Shown one piece after another: positions 12,489 to 24,039 of a DNA stretch of 64,000 bases. Location: positions 47,771,248 to 47,835,247 of the forward strand of contig CM071568.1 of the NCBI GenBank assembly GCA_036426205.1, read 5' to 3'. The translations under genes were made by a program, and so were the position numbers. The notes below the pieces were generated by a model. That model saw nothing but the letters and a program-made list of their open reading frames with translations, made no database searches and was not told where the DNA came from. This DNA is from Ascaphus truei (Eukaryota; Chordata; Amphibia; Anura; Ascaphidae). Position 1 is the stretch's first letter. Every line of letters starts with the position of its first letter.

Positions 12489-12818
12489 TTAATTGAGTCA
12501 TATTCATACATTCCAATTAAGCTGTCTTTTCTCACTCTCTAAAGGCGTATACAATATCAGACATACTATTTTCCACTCTTTGCTGGGTTCTTAATCCTGC
12601 AAATAGTGAAATAACAGTATATGCTCCAAATGTTGATTTTCTTCATTTAATTAGTAGTTATACATACATTGTAATTCATGTCAGTGTTATTCTTCTTTTT
12701 AAATTTTGTGCTGCATTAGTACAACCAGACTGCTTATTTGTTAATTACATTTGTTAATAAAGTTTATTTACTTTCAATGTTCCGGCACACGGATTCGGTT
12801 TTTAAACACTTCCTCACC

Positions 12819-12850
12819 TTGACAAAGCGCATCAGCGCGAAACGCATAGG
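12819..12850 (+). ncRNA. Hammerhead-like hairpin motif, copy 3
   Basis: TTGACAAA, then a perfect GCGC/GCGC stem around ATCA, then GAAACGCATAGG. This is the mirror copy of the motif at 11140, in the right arm of the same insertion. Confidence 0.4.
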
Positions 12851-13304
12851 TGTGGGCTACTTGCTCCTGTTTGTCTTTTTAATGATCCATTAAAATCACC
12901 ATTTTTTATTCATGAGAACGCATTCTCTGCAATCATTTTTCTACAAGGAAGTAGCGCTCTGCTTTCTCCCTCGTTTGTCATAATATGAAAATCTGCCTAA
13001 AGAATAAACCCTAATGGCCCTGAAAGCTTGCACTCTTTCACCATTGGTTTCATTTCTCACTTACTCTTGTTCTGTCTATTCTACGAGCCATCATATCATC
13101 CTCCATCTTTCCCACGAATACACACACTAAAGATACTGAAGGAAAGTCCAGTTACTGTACAATATAACAATTTACCACAATATTAATGAGTTCCTGCAAA
13201 CATGTTTTTAACATTACTCAAATATAGGAAAAAGCTAAATCCGTAATTGTGATGCACTCAAAAAGAACCAAAAATAAGATGTACACATTGTAAGACTATG
13301 GCAA

Positions 13305-13530
13305 GGCAAAGAACGGGCGTGCTTGCGCTCGTGCACTGTGCCCTACTTTGCCGGGTGATTCGTGGCCGGCTAGATGCGTCGGGCGCGACCATGATGTCAC
13401 GGAGCTGGTTCACCCTAAGCGCAGAGCGGGCGCAGGCGCTTGCTCACGCTGGCCACACACATTGCCGCAATGTGTTTCATCGCGGCCAGTGTGAGCGTGC
13501 CCGCCCGCTCAGCGCCACCCTGGACGGGGC
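13305..13530. mobile_element. Short GC-rich insertion flanked by 9-bp direct repeats (MITE-like)
   Basis: CTATGGCAA occurs at 13296-13304 and 13531-13539. The insert ends CCTGGACGGGGC, close to the TIR of the MITE at 36774-37070 (CCTGGACGAGGCC). The left end matches poorly, so the class is uncertain. The 89-codon frame is not protein-like. Confidence 0.5.
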
Positions 13531-13691
13531 CTATGGCAACAGAAAGAACTCCCCAGTATTCAAATGATAAAACCTACAGTAGCTTTTATTCAATATTGAC
13601 TTCCATAGATATTCTTAACTGTAGAAAAATGCTCCATAAACCAAAAATCACTGTAGTTACAACTGTTGTAACAACGTCTGAGAGACTAGAT

Positions 13692-14171
13692 CAGTGATTC
13701 CAAACCGAGGTTCCGTGAGAGAGTCAAAAGGGTGTTGAGGAATTTCCCCATTCTCTCAGAGCAGGGCAGGTGCTAGGGGGCAAGGTAGTTTCATCTATCC
13801 TGATTGGCTGCTTCTGGGGGTTGCAGTCAACCAGGAGGTGGTATCAGGAGACTTTGGGGTGGGGCCAAGCAGAGGAGAAAGCAGCATGGACCGGAGAGAG
13901 GGGAGGCTGTGTGTCTCTGTCTGGTTGGTGTGTGTATTTGTTCTGTCCAGTTGGTGTGTGTGTTTTTTGTGACTTGCTACCCCCTCTTACCCCTCCACCT
14001 TGGCTGACTCCCTCTGCCCCGTGCCACTGACTTATCTGACTCCCTGCCCCCTGTGACTCTCCATCTCTGTGTCCTGTGTTTTCTGTGACCCTGTCCTTTT
14101 GTAGGGGTGCCTCAGCAACTGGGCACTGTGATTACGGGTGCCCGAGAGAAAAAAAAGGCTAAAAACCACTG
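13692..14171. mobile_element. hAT-type MITE nested in the left Penelope arm
   Basis: It is bounded by an 8-bp TSD GACTAGAT at 13684-13691 and 14172-14179. The ends are CAGTGATTCCAAACC and, inverted, CAGTGGTTTTTAGCC, the usual hAT terminus. The same site is uninterrupted in the mirror arm near 18630 (revcomp GAAACTAGATACTG), which gives the empty site. No transposase is present. Confidence 0.8.
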
Positions 14172-15524
14172 GACTAGATACTGGTAGTAATAATATTGCC
14201 ATAAGGTAAAAAGCAAAGTAACATTACCTAGATTATTTGCAATATAGTAGAAACAAAGTAATCTCGGTGTGTTGAAATAAGACAGAGACTGCCATGTGTT
14301 ACCAATCTGGCAATCCCTTGTCCCCAGACAGTATATATCAGTTTAAAATTCTCCATTATACTTCTCTAATAAAATGGTCCCTAGCATGATTAGTGCATTA
14401 TTAGGTTTCTCTGGGTGAGAAAACTAACCTCCGCTGCAGGGAAAGTTAGAAATATATTTATTTTTTCACTTTATCCACTTATGTATGTGAATTGTCACTA
14501 TTGAATCAATACATTAATTGTGCACTTTCTATTTTTCTTCTTAGTGCGCCTTTCCTGAAGTCAACGATGACGTGTCACGTCGCACTGAACCCCTGACACG
14601 CGTTTAGTGTCCACATCCAGGGTAGTTGGAGCCCCTGCAGAGTGGCTGCTTAAGTAGTGATTGCTATAGCAACCTGAAATGGTAGCACAGATTCTGCTGC
14701 CAGAAGATCTGATCACAGCCTCGTCTAGCTGCATGACTAAAAACGTGAAAAAGGTAAAGTATATGTTTTGAACTGTTCAAATGTTCAGCATTTATGCAAT
14801 GCTTATCTGTAAATAAGTACACAGACTGGCACATTCAACTTCTTTATTTATACACTAAGAAGTTGTGTTCTTAGTTACACTACTCATGTATAGCAATTTA
14901 CATATTATGAAATGCATTGTTACACTTTTTTTTAATGTAGTGTATAATTTCCTTTTGTTTTATAATATACTGTAACATCCATTCACATCATTTGATGGTT
15001 CACAGTTGTTCATACTGTATAGAGATTAAAAAATATATAATAACATTGGGAATGTCTATTTGTTTTAGATTTAGCTATCTCAGGCACAGAACATGTTTCA
15101 TTCAAAATTTGGAGTACATAAAATGTCTAATACTGAGATGTCATTATTTATCAATATTTTAATTCATAATAGGATATGGACAGGCTTCTTCTGCCTATTC
15201 AGAGCCACGGTGTTTGATTTGTAAATCCATTGGAATTATCATAAAAACTTATAACCAACCATCTCTATATTTGTCTGGGTGTATATGTTCTATATATATT
15301 GTGATTTTCTTATTCACTGTGAATTGCATTTTAATAAAATAAAGAGCAAAATCAAAGTTCCTTATTGTACTTTCATTGTTTCATTCATAATTATTTTGTA
15401 TATAATATGATGGAGGACTTGACATCCATAAAGTATCTATAATTAGATTAGTGCTCGATAAATGGAGTATAGAGAGAACCTTAATTTAGTCCATTTGGTA
15501 CTTAGGTTTTGGGACTACAGATCC

Positions 15525-16380
15525 ATGGCCGCCGACAGGAGGGGAGAGCTAGGACAAGTGTCCCGGGCCCGGTGGCTGCAGGGTCCCCAACCAGCACTGG
15601 AAGTAGGGCCCGGCCTCATCCGAACGCCGGGCCTTTCCATCTCCAAATGGTGCATGCCGGAAGCCGAGCCTGACTTCCAGGTGCACCCAGCTTCTGGCAC
15701 TGGTGGGGACAACCACAAACCGGACCCAGCTGCCGAGCTTCTGGTTGCTGTCGGGCCCCGGCTTTCATCAGCTGCTGCCTCCTCTTCCCATGCCGGACCT
15801 CTCTCTCCAACCTGGGTGCACTCGGATGTATGGCTCAGCCTCCAGCGTGCACCGGTGGGAGAGAGGTCCGGCGTGGGAAGAGGCAGCCGAGCCTGACTTC
15901 TGGGTGCACCCAGCTTCAGGCCTGGAGGTGGCAACCAAATGCAAGTGGAAAGTGTATTTGTGGGGGTGGGGAGTTGTAAGTATTTGTAAATGGGGGAATT
16001 GTATTTGAGGGATGAAGTGGAGTCTATCTGGGAGGGCTGTAGTGGTGTCTGTATTTGGGGGGTAGTGGTATCTGATGTTCGGGGTAGTTTTGTACTGGGA
16101 GGTGTATTTTGTGTGTATTGGGGGGTCTGTATTGAGGGAATTGTGCATGTGGCCAGGAGAGGAGGAGGAAATGAGTGTGAGGAAAGGGGGGATTAAGCGA
16201 GAGGGGGTAATTGAGTGCAGAGGAGAGGGGAGAAGAGAGTGTGTGGAAGAGAGGGAGGAGAAAGAGTGAGTGAGGATTAATGGGGGGGGGGGGGGGTGTG
16301 GAGGAGAGAGGGGGAGAAAAAAAGAGGGGAAAAAGGGAAGGACAAAAAAGGGCGGGGGGGCAGGGGGGGGGGGGGAGGAA
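15525..16380. repeat. GC-rich block ending in G-rich simple sequence
   Basis: It opens ATGGCCGCCGACAGG. At 15660-15930 a segment around GAGCCTGACTTC(C/T)(A/G)GGTGCACCCAGCTTC occurs twice, and G-runs lie at 16285-16296 and 16356-16376. Reading frames on both strands follow the composition. It interrupts Penelope-like sequence, so it is probably an insertion, but no TSD was found. Confidence 0.5.
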
Positions 16381-16427
16381 GGGTAACAGTTGTTGTTAAA
16401 AATAAAATAATTAGTTAAAATGGAATT

Positions 16428-17300
16428 CTAGAAGGGTGCAGATAAAATGGTCATATTCCCTATGATAAAAGGCTTCTTGTATGGTTTTATTGTAAGGTCA
16501 TTATTACATTTTAATTCATTTAAAGTTTTCCACTTGTCCCTGGTGAAGATTAATGTGTTTTTCTTATTAAATTGGAGTTTCTCTAGATCCTTTATGATCA
16601 GACCCACACAGGTTTCTACTTTAGCACTCAGATCCATAGATGGTTTAAAGTGGCTCTGAGGTTTCAGCGGAGTAAATGGTCATTGTCTTGGTATTTTTTC
16701 AGTTTCCTTGGGTAGAAAGAATTGGGTCTGCAAATGGTCTAGATCTGTAATTTCAAGATAATTGAACCCATCTCTTAATGTCGGTTTATCTTTTTTAGAG
16801 AAATACTTGTAAAAGAGCATTGTTCTCGCACAAAGATTAATATCTTTAATATTTCCAAATTCTTTAAACTTTGCCGTGGGAGAATTACTCCTTTCTGTAG
16901 AACATTTTCATGATGTACATTAAGTGGGGTATCAGATACATTTATTACCCAAGTTTCAATATCTGAATCAATGACATTAGAATTGGCCTCTTGTGAATCG
17001 GCTTGGGAGGTAACCCCAAACCATTTTCCCCCTTAGAACCCCTCCCCCCTTACATGCAGTTGGGAATGACAGTCCTTTGTGAAATTAAAATGTACTGTAG
17101 GCTGAAAATTGGATGGCAGCAATCCGTTGAAGAAATTGTAGGAGTTGATAGAAAAAGGGTGTGCTGCCCTGCAGTTGTTCGAGTCGTTCATGTAGTCTAA
17201 GCCATACTAGTACTGGTACTGGGGCATGTACTCAGGTGGGTGTAGATTGGAGGGATCAGTTTGGAAGGTCTATTCAATCTCGTTCTCCTTCTAAATTTAT
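16428..17300 (-). pseudogene. Penelope-like polyprotein, N-terminal and RT-proximal remnant
   Basis: The minus strand encodes broken frames resembling the region before the reverse transcriptase of Penelope-like elements. They include LRDGFNYLEITDLDHLQ near 16740 and SMDLSAKVETCVGLIIKDLEKL at about 16570-16640 (split by a start in the frame). A LNELKCNNDLTIKP segment stands where the family has the conserved NxDIxIKPADKGG motif. The DKGG part is lost and frameshifts occur. The first readable piece is 70 codons. The order N-terminus at 17300 to RT at 16430 sets the orientation. Confidence 0.65.
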
Positions 17301-18169
17301 CATAATCGAACATACCCACCCGTGACGTGTGAAGTGCCAAGTATCCGCCCCTCTTGTCGGGGCACGTGCTATTCTAATAAAGCAATCATTAATGCTTAAA
17401 TTGTATTGATTAGAATTCTTCCAGCCTATTTTGTTGTCATCGTAGACAAGATCATCGTAGAGATATACTGTTCTGATATCTAGGAGCGTTCCCCTCTTTC
17501 TGTACTGTCTAGAATGGCAGAATATATTAAATAAGCATAGCTGAAAGCAGGTTGTCTAGCATTTATGTACTATCTTAAACACGGACTAAGACAAATTTGC
17601 TTAATCCATAGTGTTTTGAGTAAAGTGTGAACCTGCTAGTCTTGATGTAAAGTACCAAGTCATGTTAAACAAAGAAAGGCAGTGTTTCAAGCGAGACATT
17701 TCTACATTGTACATTTTATTGGAACAAGTGTGACGTTCTTGGCATGCTTGAGAAAAGATACTGTACAATCTGTACGCTTCTGTAATAAATTAATCCTACT
17801 GCACAGATGTAGCAAGACTTACCATTTTTGGTGCTGCACAAAACCAAGTGTAAACCCCCAGCATTTATTTGTAATTTGCAGCTCCTTACTGCCGCGTATC
17901 ATAGGCGAAGATATTCAGTGTGTCATCTGCCAGACACATACTGAATGGCATTGACATAAATAACACCACAAATAATTCTGCCGGCTGACCGTAGCTGAGC
18001 CGCAGTGAAGTACTCACGCGCAAAGTACTCACTCGGCTGTAATCTCGCGGTCTGGATACATCTGTAGAAGAGGCTTTGAACAGATCTTCTGGCAGCCGAA
18101 TCCATGCAAGCATTTCCGGTTGCTGTAGCACACAATCACTAGCTAAGGAGCAGCTCTGCATGGGCTCAT

Positions 18170-18208
18170 GATACCCCGAATTAAGCCTCTAGTAGGGCGA
18201 AACACACG
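18170..18208 (+). ncRNA. Hammerhead-like hairpin motif, weak copy
   Basis: GCCTCTAGTAGGGC followed by GAAACACACG sits at the start of the right arm of the 13.6-18.7 kb element, where the motif is expected. The 5' core (CCCGAATTAA) has diverged, so this is a position-supported relic only. Confidence 0.25.
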
Positions 18209-18749
18209 TTTGCTATCCAGCACGGTGTGACGCATCGGCGTCACGTTGCCACGAGGTCTGAGAGGGGAGCACAATTAGGAAAGGCACCCTACCGGACCTC
18301 CCATCCACTCAGCACGCTGCATTGCAGCAGACCAATTTTTTTTCAGAAAACAGCCCGGGTATCTCCATCTGCACTTTTCACCGCTGCTTCCCTTAACCCA
18401 AAACTCTTCATCACTAATCACACTAGGGACCATATTAATAGAGAAGTATAACAGAACATTCTAAATTGTGATATACTGTCTGGGGACAAGGGGTAGCTAG
18501 ATTGGTAACACGTGGCAGTCTCTGGCTTATTTCAACACACCAAGGTTACTTTGTTTATACTATTTTGCAAAGAACCTTGGTTACGTTTCTTTGTTTTTCA
18601 CCTTATGGCTATTATTAGTACAGTATCTAGTTTCTCAGGCTTTGTTGTTTACAACACAGTGCTGTTTTGATAATAGGTTTTAAGAGAGTGTTTTCCTAAA
18701 GTTAAGACATTTGAAAAAAAGCATTGAAAGCAACTTTTTTTATCATTTA

Positions 18750-20005
18750 ATCCTGGAGACTTTTTTCTTTCTGTTTCCTTACAATGTGTACTGTCGCGGC
18801 CGAGTTTATTCTAACTTTTGCCTGGTCTCGGCAGCGACAGAAACCGGGCACGCGCCGGAGTGTCCCGTGCGTGCGCCGGAGCCTCGGAGGATCGGTCCTC
18901 CGATCGAGGCACACCCCTCCCCTCTCCGGGTCCACCGGGACCCCCGGAACCCCCCACCGCCGTCCCCCACATTAGAGGACACCAGGGCTCCCTTCGGGGA
19001 GCCCTGGGCACGTGCGCATGGCGCGCACGCACCCGATGAAGCGTGACCGCGCATCGGTGACGCGCGGCACGCAGAGGGGATTCGTTTAGAAAGCCAGGAA
19101 ACCTCCCGGCTTGCGTCTCTAGCCGATGTAGAATAAAACGTGTCGCCTCTGTACATATATCTCTTTTTGAAGTGAAACTTCTTTGACAGCACATTCAAAA
19201 AATTTTGATGGGGGAAAAAAAAACGCTACATGGTTGCTAAAATGCGTAACGGAGGTTGGCCTCGTGCACGAGATCGCACGTGCTCACACAAACTGCCTTA
19301 CTGAAATCGCTAGGGGCCGCGTGCATGCACAGCAGCCGCCATGGCGCGCGTGCGCAGCAGCTGCCGGCACAAATGCGCAGGAGCAGCAGCAACCCCGCCA
19401 CACTTGGGAGACGGAAACACCACACACACACGAGGAATTCACAGTATAAATATACAAGTGCAAATAGAAATAGATTAGTGTATAAAAGAACAGTACAATC
19501 GCTCTATAGAATAAAAGCTACATACAAATCATATCTATAGTATGAACAGAACTCGCAACAGGTATAGTGTAATAAACCAATTCTACCCAGAAAGGAGAAC
19601 AACGTAAATACTACTTATCAACTGGTAAATTATGCATGGAGGAATTGTTAAGAGCACATGTATGCAAGAGTATGTCAAGAAATCCATGGTTACTACCCTT
19701 CTAATTTTCCCTTGAGGGAAAAAAAATACTGAACACAGAGAAGTGATATATTCAAACACCCAAAAAAGAGGGTTATATGTAAGTAATAAACAAGGGGATG
19801 CAATATTTCAGTGACTTTTCTTCTGGCTCGTTCACACACAATATACGTGTTATTTCCCTCGTTCTCTCTCATTGCCAGATAATTGCTACACTACAGAAAA
19901 AAGCCACAGTAATGTTTTACAAACGGTTACATGTACTGTACCAGCCTCCTGTAATGTCAGACACATCCAGCACGAGGCTGCAGCTGATTACACTTAACTA
20001 AACAT
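18750..20005. other. Non-coding, with a GC-rich island-like patch
   Basis: Positions about 18800-19080 are rich in CG dinucleotides and give long overlapping frames on both strands, none with a recognisable domain. A second GC-rich patch lies at 19255-19430. Both look like repeat sequence rather than a promoter, but I cannot exclude a CpG island. Confidence 0.4.
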
Positions 20006-20548
20006 TTGAAACAAAAACTATCCTGCGCTCTGGTAAAAAGTCTTGGCACCTGTAGGTGTCAGTATATGCCGATATTAGAGCAGAGTGTGACCACTAGGCA
20101 AAATCGGGGCTCGGAGGGAAATCCCTTACCTCTGTTAGCTCTCCGACCTGGGTCCTGCTCTCTTCTGTCCTCTGCTTCTCTTGCGTGCCTCCGTGAAGAT
20201 AAATGTAGAATGGAGTGGAGAGAGAATCCGGCGCTACTGCAGACGGCAAAAATTAAAGCAAATTCCGGTATGTGTAGGAGAACTGGCTTTATTCCAAAAT
20301 CACACACACAGTGATCCCAGGCTACATCTCAGCCTCCCCCTCAACGTGTTTCACGCTATGGAGCAGCGCTTCGTCTTGACTCCAAGATGAAGCGCTGCTC
20401 CATAGTGTGAAACGCGTTGAGGGGGAGGCTGAGGTGTGGCCTGGGATCTCTGTGTGTGTGATGTTGGAATAAAGCCAGTTCTCCTACACATACCGGAATT
20501 TGCTTTAATTTTTGCCGTCTGCAGTAGCGCCGGATCCTCTCTCCACTC
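20006..20548. mobile_element. Palindromic retro-insertion with 13-bp TSD
   Basis: An exact direct repeat CTTAACTAAACAT at 19993-20005 and 20549-20561 bounds the insert. Its right part is a near-perfect hairpin: about 20210-20380 is the inverted copy of about 20384-20548, with GGAGTGGAGAGAG against CTCTCTCCACTCC and CTCCTACACATACCGG in both arms. The loop is only a few bases. The hammerhead-like motif is present twice, once per arm, next to the centre. Short frames repeat on both strands because of the palindrome. Confidence 0.75.
20343..20418. ncRNA. Paired hammerhead-like motifs at the palindrome centre
   Basis: On the plus strand GATGAAGCGCTGCTCCATAG is followed by TGTGAAACGCGTTGAGG (20385-20421). 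The minus strand carries the mirror copy (20380-20343). The CTGA part of a hammerhead core is not conserved, but the GAAACGCGTT end is exact. Confidence 0.35.
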
Positions 20549-20778
20549 CTTAACTAAACATACACAGGACTCTGAAGAGAGCCATATGAGGAGGCTGATA
20601 CCGATAACTGTGCCACACATGTGCACACTACCTCTCCAACAGATACACACACTTTATCCTCCGTCCTGCCTTTGGCAGTAGCCAAAAGGTGCATGACGTT
20701 TGCTGTCATTTGTACACTGTACCTACCAACACCCCAAACTGGATCCTCTACAGCTTCCTGTTAAATAATGACTTCAGC

Positions 20779-21665
20779 CATTGGTGTAGCTAGACATTTG
20801 CGGGCCCCCAGGCAAAAAAATTTTAGGGCCCCATTAATATTAATACTAACTGCAATTTTTTTCTCCCTCCCCCATTCTCGCCCTGGTCCTCTATCTCATC
20901 ATCATATCTCCCCCTCCTACTCTTCCCCCTCCTCCTCTCTTCCCCATCCTCTCTTCTCTACCCCCCCATCATCTCCTCCCTTCCCGCCATCCTCTCTCCT
21001 ACCTACCTACCTCCCCCCATCCTTTCTCCTCACTCCCCATGCCTCCTCTCCCCCATATGTCTAGTCCTCCCTCCCCCCATCCTTCCTTTCTCCTCCCTCC
21101 CCCCATCCTCTGGTCTCCACCCTCCCCCCATCCTCTCTCTCCTCCCTCCCCCCCATCCTCTCTCTCCTCCCTCCCCATACACATTTATATTCAACATATA
21201 TAAAAAAAACTAAATATACAACATATATATGCACATAATGCATGAAACACACATATGCATTACAAATATACACACTTACCAACACACATACACACACACA
21301 CACACACACAGACATACACAAACACACTTACCAACACACACACTTACCAGCACAGACACACACACACACACATCAACAGACACACAGAACCGGGAGATGT
21401 AGAGAGGAGCAGCTATGGAGAGCTCTGCAGTTCCACCTGCTGTCTGGAAGTGGTTAAGCAGCCCTGTTCTCCTCCCTCCTAGTGGCTACAGCTTTTCTGT
21501 GATAAGCTCCACACTCTGCAGCCAGCATCCTCCGCTCTCCTCATACCCACCCAAGCCTGTCTCTCTGAAGAGAGACAGATGGGCTGCCGACGGGGGGGGG
21601 GGGGAGAGCAGGCTCCCCAAGAGCATGGGCCCCCAGGCTTTGCCCGGGCTATAGGTACGCCCCTG
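20779..21665. mobile_element. hAT-type non-autonomous element
   Basis: An 8-bp TSD ACTTCAGC lies at 20771-20778 and 21666-21673. The ends are imperfect inverted repeats, CATTGGTGTAGCTAG on the left and, inverted, CAGGGGCGTACCTATAG on the right, with GGGCCCCCAGG just inside. The interior is C-rich simple sequence (20880-21180) and a CA microsatellite. There is no transposase. Confidence 0.8.
21280..21385. repeat. CA microsatellite
   Basis: Interrupted (CA)n inside the hAT element. Confidence 0.9.
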
Positions 21666-21673
21666 ACTTCAGC

Positions 21674-22075
21674 CCAATCTCAGTTTTCGATTACTGTTAC
21701 CTAGCTCTCCCTCATTACCTACGCTCTCAATTGCACTTTTGCCTCTACCCTTCGCTCCCACACTTTCTCCTCTAAAGCCGCTTTTTTCATTTCCCATTCT
21801 TTACGGTCATCTACCTTACTTTTCAGTCATCAACTCCCTCTGCTTTTCACATAACATACTCCAGCATTCACAAAATCCAGCAACCCCCTTCCAACTTGCT
21901 CTTCCTCTCTGTACTATTACTCATACTCTTTGGAAACATGTCCCATAATCAAAGCTCTATCCTTTCACTTCCAAAGTCTCCTTTTCACCACTCACTGCCA
22001 ATCACTCCAACCTCATCCCCATTAAACCTGATCCCTTTTTTGTGCTCTTTGGAATGCACAATCTGTCTAATAAAC
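21674..22075 (+). pseudogene. L2-like LINE, 5' coding fragment
   Basis: Broken plus-strand frames end near ALWNAQSV, resembling the start of the endonuclease domain in L2/CR1-group LINEs (ALLNARSLxNK in the family). Stops are frequent. A matching L2-type 3' tail occurs at about 22650-22710, beyond the Tc1 fragment. Confidence 0.45.
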
Positions 22076-22626
22076 TTTGGATGATTTGCCAGTATTTTCC
22101 TGGAGAGATTTTGGTAGGACGACCGCTCCTGCGTAGAGTTACTGTTGTATTGAACTTTCTCCATTTGCAGACTTTCTGACAGTGGATTGGTGGAGCAACA
22201 AATCTTTAGAAAGGGTTGTCACCCTTTCTAGATGGATGAGCATCAATAACTGATTTTCTGAGGTCCTCAGATTTCTTTTTATCATGGCATGACGTGTTTC
22301 CACACACCTGTATGGTGATGACCAAACTGAAAGTTTCTGATCTTTATATAGGGTGTGGCCTCCCAAACTCAAACCCGATTCTAAAGACCCCTTTAATTTA
22401 GCTGATACAACCAGGGTTTCACATACTTTTGCACATACCCTGATTTGTACTCAGTTTGTCAAATTCATACATTATTCTGTTTCAAAAGACATGGAATTGA
22501 TTAATACAAACATTAATTGGATATTAACGAAAAGACTGGTTTTGATTCAAGAAGGTTATCATAGAAAAACTATGGTATTCTTGTCATTATCATTGGGGTT
22601 CACAAACGTTTTCTTGCCACTGTAGG
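22076..22626 (-). mobile_element. Tc1/mariner-family transposon fragment
   Basis: Read on the minus strand, the right end begins ACAGTGGCAAGAAAACG at 22625, a Tc1-type terminus next to a TA. Further in are transposase N-terminal remnants: EDLRKSVIDAHPSR near 22250 and VTLRRSGRPTKIS near 22110-22140, the helix-turn-helix and GRPR-like region that binds the inverted repeats. The catalytic DDE domain is missing and several frames are needed, so it is inactive. Confidence 0.65.
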
Positions 22627-22629
22627 TAC

Positions 22630-24010
22630 ATGTATATTTGATTGTTTTTTGTCCTCCAACCCTATTGTACTGCGCTACGGAATATGCTGGCACGATAAAG
22701 AATTGACATGTAATGAGGTTGCCTCATGACCAAAGATCCATGATCAATGCCATGACATTGGGTATCCGCTGCCACTAGAGCCCTTGAGAGCAGGCACAAT
22801 CCTATACTAGCCCCTAGGGCTTCCCAAGATGTAGATCACACTAGCCAGACACAGAGAGAATAAAAAACTTTGGATATATTGCATAGGGTCACAACAACAG
22901 GGATTCTAACACCCAAGAAAGATAAAGGAAAAGGGGAATGGCATGGAGGTCAAATACTCACAAAAAGAGCTTTATCCAAGTCCTCCAGGATGAAGCCTGA
23001 GCGAAGTGATCCTGGGCTCTATTAGTCCTTGTGAGGGATCAAATCAACCCTGAACAATCCACAGAACCCCCCCCCCCCCAGTCCTGGGGTAAATCCAAGC
23101 AGTTCAACAGAACAAAGTACTGGGAAAAGTGGCTAATAGCCTCCGGGCTACCTGGCCCATGATAGATGGTAACCTCCTGGCTACTGGGTTGGTGAGGGGG
23201 GCCTCTTTCTACTGCCTGTGGATGCCCCAACACAAAGGTAGTCCTTTACTGGACACACCAGGGAACATGGATGCCCAGGGTAGTTGGTAGCCGCGTGGCT
23301 ATTAAGTTGGTGTATTGGGGATTGTCACCCACCTCAGCTGATCTTCTTTGCACAGGTGCTAGGATCGTTATCTGGGGGTCTCTCTCTCCGATGACTCGAC
23401 CCCATGATCCAGCACTCAAAACTGTCTCCTGTCACCATATCCACAACACTCAGCAAAAGGAACCATCCTGTAGCGCTCTCTGCTACTCTCAGCATCTTGT
23501 GCATGCCTGAACATTTGGACACAAGACACAGAGACTCACCCTCGAGTCTCGACAAATCAATCCGAGCCTCTGGAGCTCCTGACTGGCTTGTTAGAGGACG
23601 AGGGGTGATCGATATCTGTGATTCAGAATCTAATTTAGTAAGGACATTGCACAAATCAAATTGACTTTAAGAACGGTTAGAACAAGTGAATGGTTTACGG
23701 AACACAGGATGGTACAAAAACAATCATTCAAGACCTAGATATATGCTTTGTGCCCAGACTTCTGCTAAGTAATTTTCAAAGGTGGAAATATGTTTCTGTC
23801 TTATTTTTATTATTGCTTAATTTCCAACACTTACAAACTACAAAGAGTTTGGCTGCTAACGAGATTACTTTATTTGTTTTTGCCTGGAACTATTTTGTCA
23901 GAACGATTTACATCAACCATCAGGAACGCTCCAATCATAGTATGCCTATTTAGTGTAACACTGCTGACTGCAGGATAGAATACAGACCCGCAGGGCAGAG
24001 GTAGAGAGTA
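22630..24010. other. L2-type tail then unrecognised non-coding DNA
   Basis: ATTGTACTGCGCTACGGAATATGCTGGC at about 22662-22690, split here only by description, is a typical amphibian L2 3' end. The rest to 24010 has no gene or clear repeat boundary. Confidence 0.4.
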
Positions 24011-24039
24011 GTACAACAACCATGGCCTGGGATCTGAGG

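Larger units (their letters stand above)
10656..12980 (-). mobile_element. Penelope-like element insertion with inverted arms and 15-bp TSD
   Basis: The insertion is flanked by an exact direct repeat TAATATGAAAATCTG at 10641-10655 and 12981-12995. Long inverted arms lie at about 11005-11618 and 12450-12980 (for example GGAGAAAGCAGAGCGCTACTTCC against GGAAGTAGCGCTCTGCTTTCTCC, with a TTTTCAACATTTAA segment in both). The centre carries a minus-strand GIY-YIG fragment. TSDs of this size and inverted terminal pieces are typical of Penelope-like retroelements. The left arm holds extra sequence, so the arms are not identical. Confidence 0.75.
13560..18745 (-). mobile_element. Second Penelope-like element with long inverted arms
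   Basis: The left arm (about 13562-14640, interrupted by a hAT) and right arm (about 18180-18740) are inverted copies. Examples are GGTAACACGTGGCAGTCTC on the right against GAGACTGCCATGTGTTACC on the left, and GTCTGGGGACAAGGGGT against CCCTTGTCCCCAGAC. The centre carries a minus-strand Penelope-like N-terminal and RT-proximal remnant. A GC- and G-rich block at about 15525-16380 looks like a later insertion. I could not find the TSD, so the outer limits are approximate. Confidence 0.6.

Noticed and set aside
14565..14620. Further hammerhead-like copy near CCTGAAGTCAACG...GACACGCGTTTAG
   Set aside because: CTGAAG and CGCGTTT occur but no GAAA and no stem between; kept only as part of the Penelope arm.
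15462..16269. Frames of 100-144 codons on both strands
   Set aside because: GC- and G-rich repeat block inside a Penelope element; mirrored Pro/Gly/Glu-rich translations typical of composition artefacts.
18711..19198. Mutually overlapping frames of 111-130 codons suggesting a GC-rich gene or CpG-island exon
   Set aside because: Open on several frames at once because of GC content; no recognisable domain or splice context. A CpG island cannot be fully excluded.
20768..21327. Pro/Ser- and Gly-rich frames
   Set aside because: Simple-sequence interior of a hAT element.
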